Below the pieces are notes generated by a model. It was not told where the DNA came from and searched no databases. It worked only from the letters and a program-made list of their open reading frames with translations. Source: Capsaspora owczarzaki ATCC 30864 (taxonomy: Eukaryota > Opisthokonta > Filasterea). From it: a stretch of DNA of 64,000 nt. Positions 58,433 to 64,000 of the stretch are shown here, piece after piece. The stretch's first letter is position 1. Every line of letters starts with the position of its first letter. The DNA lies in the NCBI RefSeq assembly GCF_000151315.2, contig NW_011887300.1, positions 1,036,373-1,100,372 of the forward strand, written 5' to 3'. A program made the position numbers and the translations under genes.

Positions 58433-61400
58433 ATGTCTGAAACAGTAGAGCCAATACAACGCTTCCAAAACCTGGGACACGCAATCTCCTGGCAAAGCTC
58501 TTTGTTCGCACCTGGGACGCCCAATGCAAGGCCGAACCAAGCGCTGGTGCTATCGCGGGTTCGGGTGTCGCCGGTCTGCCTCCTCTGTCCAAGGCCAAGA
58601 GCAAGAGCAAGGGCAAGGACGACCGAACCGCGTGTGCTGCGGGACCGTCCAACGGATCTCATGCTTCAGCCTCTGCAGCAGCCCCAGCCACGATGACTGC
58701 ATGGACGCACGATACTCGCTCGGGTGCAGCTCTGCTCGCGATGCTTCCGCCAAATGTTTGCGAGAAGCAGCGTCCCAAGATTGCCAACGGAAAGCCGGAA
58801 ACCTGGGACACTACTGTGCTTGCATCCATCCTCTTGAACGTGTTGCCGCTCAGCGAGAACGATCGCAGTGCAGTCCGCGAGATTGTCGAGTATCGCAACG
58901 ACTTTGCTCATGCCACGGCGTCTGAGATTACGCCGCTCGAGTACGCGAGAATCCGCGACGGACTGCGCGCAGCCCTCGTCGACAAACTGGCCACGGATGC
59001 CGCCGAATTCGACGCCTGCATCATCGAAACACTGCACAGAGTGTCGGCGCCCGCACCAGACGCCGTCGCGGCTGCAGAGCGCGAGAAGGCTGCTGGCAAC
59101 GAGCTGTTCAAGCAAAACGCATTCGACGAAGCCATCAAGTGCTACACCGCTGCCCTCCTTCGCGTCGAGCATTATCCGTTCGAGCTTACTGCAATCCTCC
59201 TGACCAACCGCGCCACGGCTCATCTGAAACTCGCACATTTCGTCGAGGCCAAGCATGATGCCAAGCGTGCGCTTCTGCAGGGCACGCCGGCGTTCAAGGC
59301 ACACCTCCGTCTGGCAGAGGCGTATCTGAAGTGCGGCAAGCACACCAAGGCCTGCAAGCACGCCGAATGCGCGTACAGTGGCTTCCAGCCGGGTACTGCC
59401 GAGAAACGCCTAGCACGCGAGCTGCTCGACAAGTGCCGCCTTGAGCGCGCCATAATCGAACGTGGGGAGGACCAGAATTCAGCGTATTCCGCGGCATTTC
59501 TGAATGCGGCCGAGTCTCCGTTCCGCCAGCGAGACGTGGCCCGAGTGGGCGGTCAAGCGACCGCTGAATCGTCTGCGTCACCCTTGTCCTCTATGACTGA
59601 GCGCCAGTTGACCGAACAAGCACTCGAGTTGCTAATATGGAGGAGCTCCAGCTGAACGTCCAAGCACACAAGTTGCGAGATGATGGCAAGTTTGCACAGG
59701 CCTATCCACTCTTTCTGCGTCTGGCGCAGCTTGGCAACGCGATTGGCATGTACAACGTTGGTCTTTTTCTGATGAATGGGCAAGGAGTTGCTCAAGACAT
59801 CGCGCAGGCAACTGCCTGGTTTGAGAAAGCGACGCAAGTCCCGATTCGTGATGACCAGGAGTTCAAGGACCAGCGGGCCGCGATAGGATTAGCGTTTGTT
59901 GCGCTCGGCAACAATCACTTCAATGGTATCGGCTGCTCCAAAAATTTACGCTTGGCGTTAACCTACTACCAGCGTGCTGCCGCTCTCGAGGCGCCCATGG
60001 GCTACAAAATGCTTGGCCTGTATCACTGGGAGGGCGTCGATGAATTACCCGTCGACCGGGCGCTCGCGCGAGATTACTTCCGCCTTGCAGTTGAAGCCGG
60101 GAGCCATGAGAGTATGACCAACATGAGCTTGCTACTACGCGACTTGGGCATGTTGGAACGCGCAGCGCAGTGGGCAGACACGGCCGAAAGGTTTGGCATT
60201 TATGCAGCTACCGCGTTGGCATCGGAGATTCGATCGACTATTCAACGAGTAGGCCCTAAAGCCCTTCAACAGGTCCAAGAATTTTGCAATATGATGCCTC
60301 GGCTCCGCGCTCCTCCGACTTTGCTACCGTTCAACCAGTATCCCACGCTGGACGAGCTGGAGGCCATCGCCTCGCCGACTGTCTACCTGAGCAGTCTGAT
60401 CAGTGCCAAGCGTCAGCTGATCGCTGCGATCGATGAATTTCGCAGGAACCCAGTGACAGCCGACAGCACGCGTCGCCTCATTTCGCGGGCAGCGAGCGCC
60501 AGGCGTACCGTTGACGGCGGGCTTGTTTGTGATCCGGAAAGTGCGGCAGTCCTTCAAGTCATTCTCGAGCAATCACATCCAGACGAGACCTTGGAACATG
60601 ACAGACGTACTCTGCTGTCTGGCACAGAGGTTGAGTACGCGATCTCGGCTGCCAACCAATACTGCGAGGACAGCTTCCTCAACCTGCGGACCGGGTGCCA
60701 GCTGATGTTTGATTCCTCAGACAAAGACAAAGAAAAGGGACTGTTCTATCTGCGCCGCGCCTTCCAGATCGTGGCCAACCGCAGCGAGAACGACCTTGAG
60801 CGACTTGACGTGACGTATTCACTGGGCACTGCGTACCGGATCTGTGACAAGCCCGAGCAAGCGCGCAAACTCTTCATGCAATTTCTCGAGCACAGACACC
60901 TTGGTCATCGTAAAGTATGCGAAGCGTACTTTCAGCTGGGAATCCTGGCTCTTATGCGCCATGATTCTGTCGAGCAAAGTTGTCGTGAAGCGCAAACGCT
61001 CCTCGATCTGGGCATTGCGGCACAGCACACCTTGCCGGGATTTCTGCAGCCACGCCACAAGTCACCCAATCGTGAGCTGCTCGAGGACCTTTTGGCCATG
61101 TTCGCCAAGCGGTACCCTGCCGTCCCTCAAGAGGGCGGCCATGTATTGGCGGGACCTCGTGCTCCTGAAGCCTTAATGCCGCGTGGTCTCTCCTCCAAGG
61201 TCCTTGAAGTGTATCGCTCGTCGCGCGTGAAGTTTCTGAAGGAGGCCCAACACATCAAGCCTACGTTCACATTCACAACACCCAGCGAACACATCACCTC
61301 TGCTGACACTTTGCCCCTCTCCCCGATTCAAATCGACGAGATGTTTCTCCCTTGCGTCGAAAGGCTGTATCACAACCGTGTCGTTGAGTGCGTGATTGTG

Positions 61401-61775
61401 GGAAGTGGCTTTCGCGTGACCCCCATCTCGTATATTGTCGAAGACTCATCGCGAGCTCCGGCCATATTGAGCATCTACAACCTCTCTGCGGCGCAAGAGA
61501 GGTTGCTTGTGCCTGGCCGAGTTATCAAGATCATTTCTCCGTTGGCACGTGTGCCACAGTCGGGCCCGATATGCATTCGTGTCGATGACCCTCAGCACCG
61601 CTTGTTTATTGGTGATCACATCCCGCTGTGTTGGTTCTGCCTCAAGCAGCAAGAAGCCTCTCTACTCATGACGTGCGGACGATGCAAGCAGGCGAAGTAC
61701 TGCTCCGAGACGTGTCAACGAAGCGACTGGCAGCAGAACGGCCACAAGTTTTTATGCACGGCGTCCACCCGTTGA
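58433..61775 (+). pseudogene. HEPN-TPR-Sel1-MYND paralogue, frame-damaged
   Basis: It is homologous to the gene at 21912-25439. Compared with that copy, about 16 nt are missing shortly after the ATG, which shifts the N-terminal frame. A second indel with different sequence near 59,590-59,640 ends the HEPN-TPR frame (58693-59655) and starts the Sel1-MYND frame at 59637-61775. The HEPN motif 'EYRNDFAHA', TPRs, Sel1 repeats and complete MYND finger ('CGRCKQAKYCSETCQ') are all still readable. It is either a pseudogene or now makes two shorter proteins (about 320 and 712 residues). Confidence 0.75.
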
Positions 61776-61784
61776 CACTCTGCA

Positions 61785-61786
<2 letters not shown>

Positions 61787-61880
<94 letters not shown>
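61787..61880 (+). repeat. (TG)n microsatellite, ~45 units
   Basis: Counterpart of the CA tract at 21781-21896, shorter by about a dozen units. Confidence 0.97.
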
Positions 61881-61882
<2 letters not shown>

Positions 61883-62031
61883 CTTCTCCCTCTGGCTGGG
61901 ATGTTGTATTGTATTCCAGCAACCAATGTTTACTGTCTGTTTGTCGTCCATTTCAATTCGGTTCAGTCGTTGTTTTGCTTTGACAGAATTTCAACCATTC
62001 AGTTGCACTCGCTTCTGAGTCGTGCAGCAAC

Positions 62032-62178
62032 ATGGCAACCACCACAGACCCAGAATTGCGGTCTCGGCGCGTCAATTACTGGCGGATGAAGTCTGTCTTT
62101 ACATTTGCCGAGCTGGTGCTCCAGCGCCTGTTTGTCGCGACGTGGAACCGAGCATCTGAGACTGACGACCGCAACTGA
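62032..62178 (+). CDS. 48-aa ORF with an 'LFVATW' motif, right copy
   Basis: Identical to the ORF at 21483-21629 on the other strand. It lies between the HEPN-MYND paralogue and LRR copy C. Confidence 0.4.
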   Translation: MATTTDPELRSRRVNYWRMKSVFTFAELVLQRLFVATWNRASETDDRN

Positions 62179-62474
62179 ACATGTCGAGACGAAAGAACCA
62201 ATAAACCAAACCTAAAACCCCGAAAAAGTGACAAAATGCCATTGCGCCATCGTATTCGCCTCGGCTCGTTTATTCTTGACGTTCATGTTCATACTCGCCG
62301 AGCAAAGTGGAACGATGCAGAGAGCTTGGTCGCAGCAACAACAACTTTCGAGTTCATTCACTGAATCACTCGCCCGCTTTTGATCTACTTTGTGTGCTTT
62401 GTGCGGATGCCCTAACTTTCGTAGTACGATTTTCAATGTGTTCAGAACAATATGGGTTTTTCCATTCGCATGGT

Positions 62475-64000
62475 TTATGCATATTGTCTTTCAATATATC
62501 CGACATGAAGCGACTCGAATCGCCCACCGCCCGTACACTTGCTGGGTTGAAAGTCAACCTTCCAGCCCTCGCGCATTTGTCGCATGACAGGATGGTTGGC
62601 TGGCAGGATTGTCACACGCCTGAGAGTCGAATCGACCAAAGTCGGTTTCGCAGTGCATTCGTATCGAACAGCATCTTGCTCATCTCGGACAATCAATTTA
62701 ACAACGCACTGCTCTGAGTCGTTGGCATCGACATGCTTCATGTCAAGAAGCACTTGCATTGCCTGTACACGGATCGAATTCCCCGTGCTGCTCGTTGGCA
62801 CAGTGACGCTCAGACTATCAAAATAACAGGCTCGATTGGTGCGCTGCACGCCTTGCCAGTAACACGCTTCGTCCATAATGAGGTCGGCAATCTCAGTCGG
62901 CAGTGCCGGTAGAGATGCGAGCTGATTTTCCAACTCCGGTCCGCTGGTCAGCAAGCCAAACACGGTCTGTAGGTCGTCAGCAGTCGCCAATCGTGGAAGC
63001 GAGGAGAGTACAAGAGGGCTACACTGGTTGCCAATGCTGTACCACGAACAAGCAACATAAACGAGTATCAGTCAGCAAGGGCCACTCCATTGGTTGAAAG
63101 CAGGACTTGATAGCCAGCTCTACCGAAGCTCAGTCAGAGTGTGATGGAACTCGCGTGCATCAGCAATCGCTTGAATACCAACTTCGCCAATGAAGTTCCA
63201 TGACAGACTGTCGCTCGATCGGTGAGTAGGATGACGGCGTAGCAAGATATGGCTGACCCTGGTTCAATATCGAAGACGAGCAACCTACTTGAGCCATGCC
63301 AGCGTCTTGTTCACTTTGACCAGTTCTGCGCTCCAGCATCGCTAATCAGATTCTCAGCCAGACTGTCCAGATTCCATCCCTCGGTGAACACTCTGCTCAA
63401 TCACTCACTCATATGCATCGGTCAAAGTGAGATGGGTTACACGACCGTGGTCAGCCCCGTGTTCACTTTGAGTGCCTCAGCAATCGTGCTCGCTCCAGCA
63501 TCGCCAATTTGATTCCGAAACAGACTGTCCATCCCCATCCACCGGTGAGTGCTCTCAACGCGCCCCCCCCCGGTTGAATCACTCACTCACAATCAGTCAC
63601 AGCACTATGCCTTACTTGAGCTGCGTCACTGTCTCGTTCACTTTGAGTGTCTCGGCAATCGCGCGCGCACCAACTTCGCCAATCTGATTCTGCCAAAGAC
63701 TGTTCATCCCTCATCATAAGTATTCTGAATACCCTCTGCTGAAATCACCCACTCCCATGCACGAATCAAAGTACGGTGTTTTACTCGACTTGGGTAATTG
63801 TCATGTTGACTTTAAGTGCCTCAGCAATCGCCTGCGCTCCAGCATCGCCAACCTGTTCCCCATGTCGACTATCCATTTGGTCAAGACACACGTTGTTATA
63901 CTCTGCAATACATTCGATTGCTTCTTACCAGAAATAACGAGGTGTATTCTTGACCTTGTCGTACAACTCGCGCTGGCTCGGCGTCATGTTCTGATACGAC
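62475..64000 (-). CDS. RNI-type leucine-rich-repeat gene, copy C (partial, runs off edge)
   Basis: The last exon (62990-62475) encodes 'LQTVFGLLTSGPELENQLAS', 'PTEIADLIMDEACYW' and ends 'HVGYIERQYA'. It is closer to copy A than to copy B over the 'NRACYFDSLSVTVP' segment but shares 'SKCTGGGRFESLHVGY' with B. Upstream, about five 'GDAGA/GEVGA..AIAEALKVN' units with intron-like spacers run to the window edge, where 'SYQNMTPSQRELYD' begins. The start codon is just outside. It is convergent with the HEPN-MYND paralogue, as copy A is with the intact gene. Confidence 0.6.

Larger units (their letters stand above)
58335..64000 (-). repeat. Right arm of the ~6-kb inverted duplication
   Basis: Reverse-complement counterpart of 19,529-25,558, running off the window about 5 bp before the expected start codon of LRR copy C. 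Identity is patchy: near-perfect over the C-terminal HEPN-MYND coding region and the 48-codon ORF, lower over the N-terminal and middle parts. Confidence 0.9.

Overview
The window reads as nuclear DNA of a unicellular eukaryote with an integrated virus-like element at its left end. From about 18.4 kb on, genes are GC-rich and mostly have short GT-AG introns. They encode eukaryotic proteins: SET/NAP chaperone, uridine-cytidine kinase, PYROXD2-like oxidoreductase, a PB1-UBA autophagy-receptor-like protein, tRNA isopentenyltransferase with a matrin-type zinc finger, INPP1, TRAPPC5, and an LRR receptor with tyrosine motifs in its tail. RNI-type LRR genes with a 'GDAGA.AIAEALKVN' repeat, a hybrid histidine kinase and a tyrosine-motif receptor together suggest a unicellular holozoan, possibly a filasterean such as Capsaspora. 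That placement is inference and no search was run.

Region 1 (1 to about 16.46 kb, perhaps to 18.07 kb) is the right-hand part of a Polinton/Maverick-type element. It is AT-rich and has almost no intergenic space. Its parts are a D5-like helicase tail, an rve integrase, a family B DNA polymerase with an OTU-like N-terminus, a row of small zinc-finger, RING and coiled-coil proteins, a double-jelly-roll major capsid protein, a penton-like minor capsid protein, basic virion proteins, an adenain-like protease, an A32-type packaging ATPase, a large unknown protein, a phage-like fibre and a tiny membrane protein. The replication and accessory genes on the + strand share a TATA-plus-initiator promoter that the structural genes lack. 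The left end lies outside the window. What is here looks essentially whole, with at most about one apparent break.

Region 2 (18.4 to 25.6 kb) holds a DUF4326-type gene, an RNI-LRR gene, a 48-codon ORF, a (CA)n tract and a large gene for a HEPN-TPR-Sel1-MYND protein. Region 3 (25,724-30,870) is a Mutator-like (MULE) DNA transposon with matching terminal inverted repeats and a 10-bp target duplication. It sits between the divergent HEPN-MYND and SET genes. Region 4 (30.9 to 58.1 kb) is mostly single-copy host genes, interrupted by a second RNI-LRR gene at 53-55 kb. Region 5 (58.3 kb to the right edge) is an inverted copy of region 2, with a damaged HEPN-MYND paralogue, a (TG)n tract, the same 48-codon ORF and a third RNI-LRR gene running off the edge.

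The most interesting host feature is the repeated pairing of an RNI-LRR gene tail-to-tail with a HEPN-TPR-Sel1-MYND gene. The pair is duplicated as a roughly 6-kb inverted repeat around about 33 kb of mainly housekeeping genes and could be an innate-defence-like module. In the viral element, the two promoter classes, the OTU-polymerase fusion, the bacteriophage-style fibre and a family of basic proteins with Gly-Gly motifs stand out.
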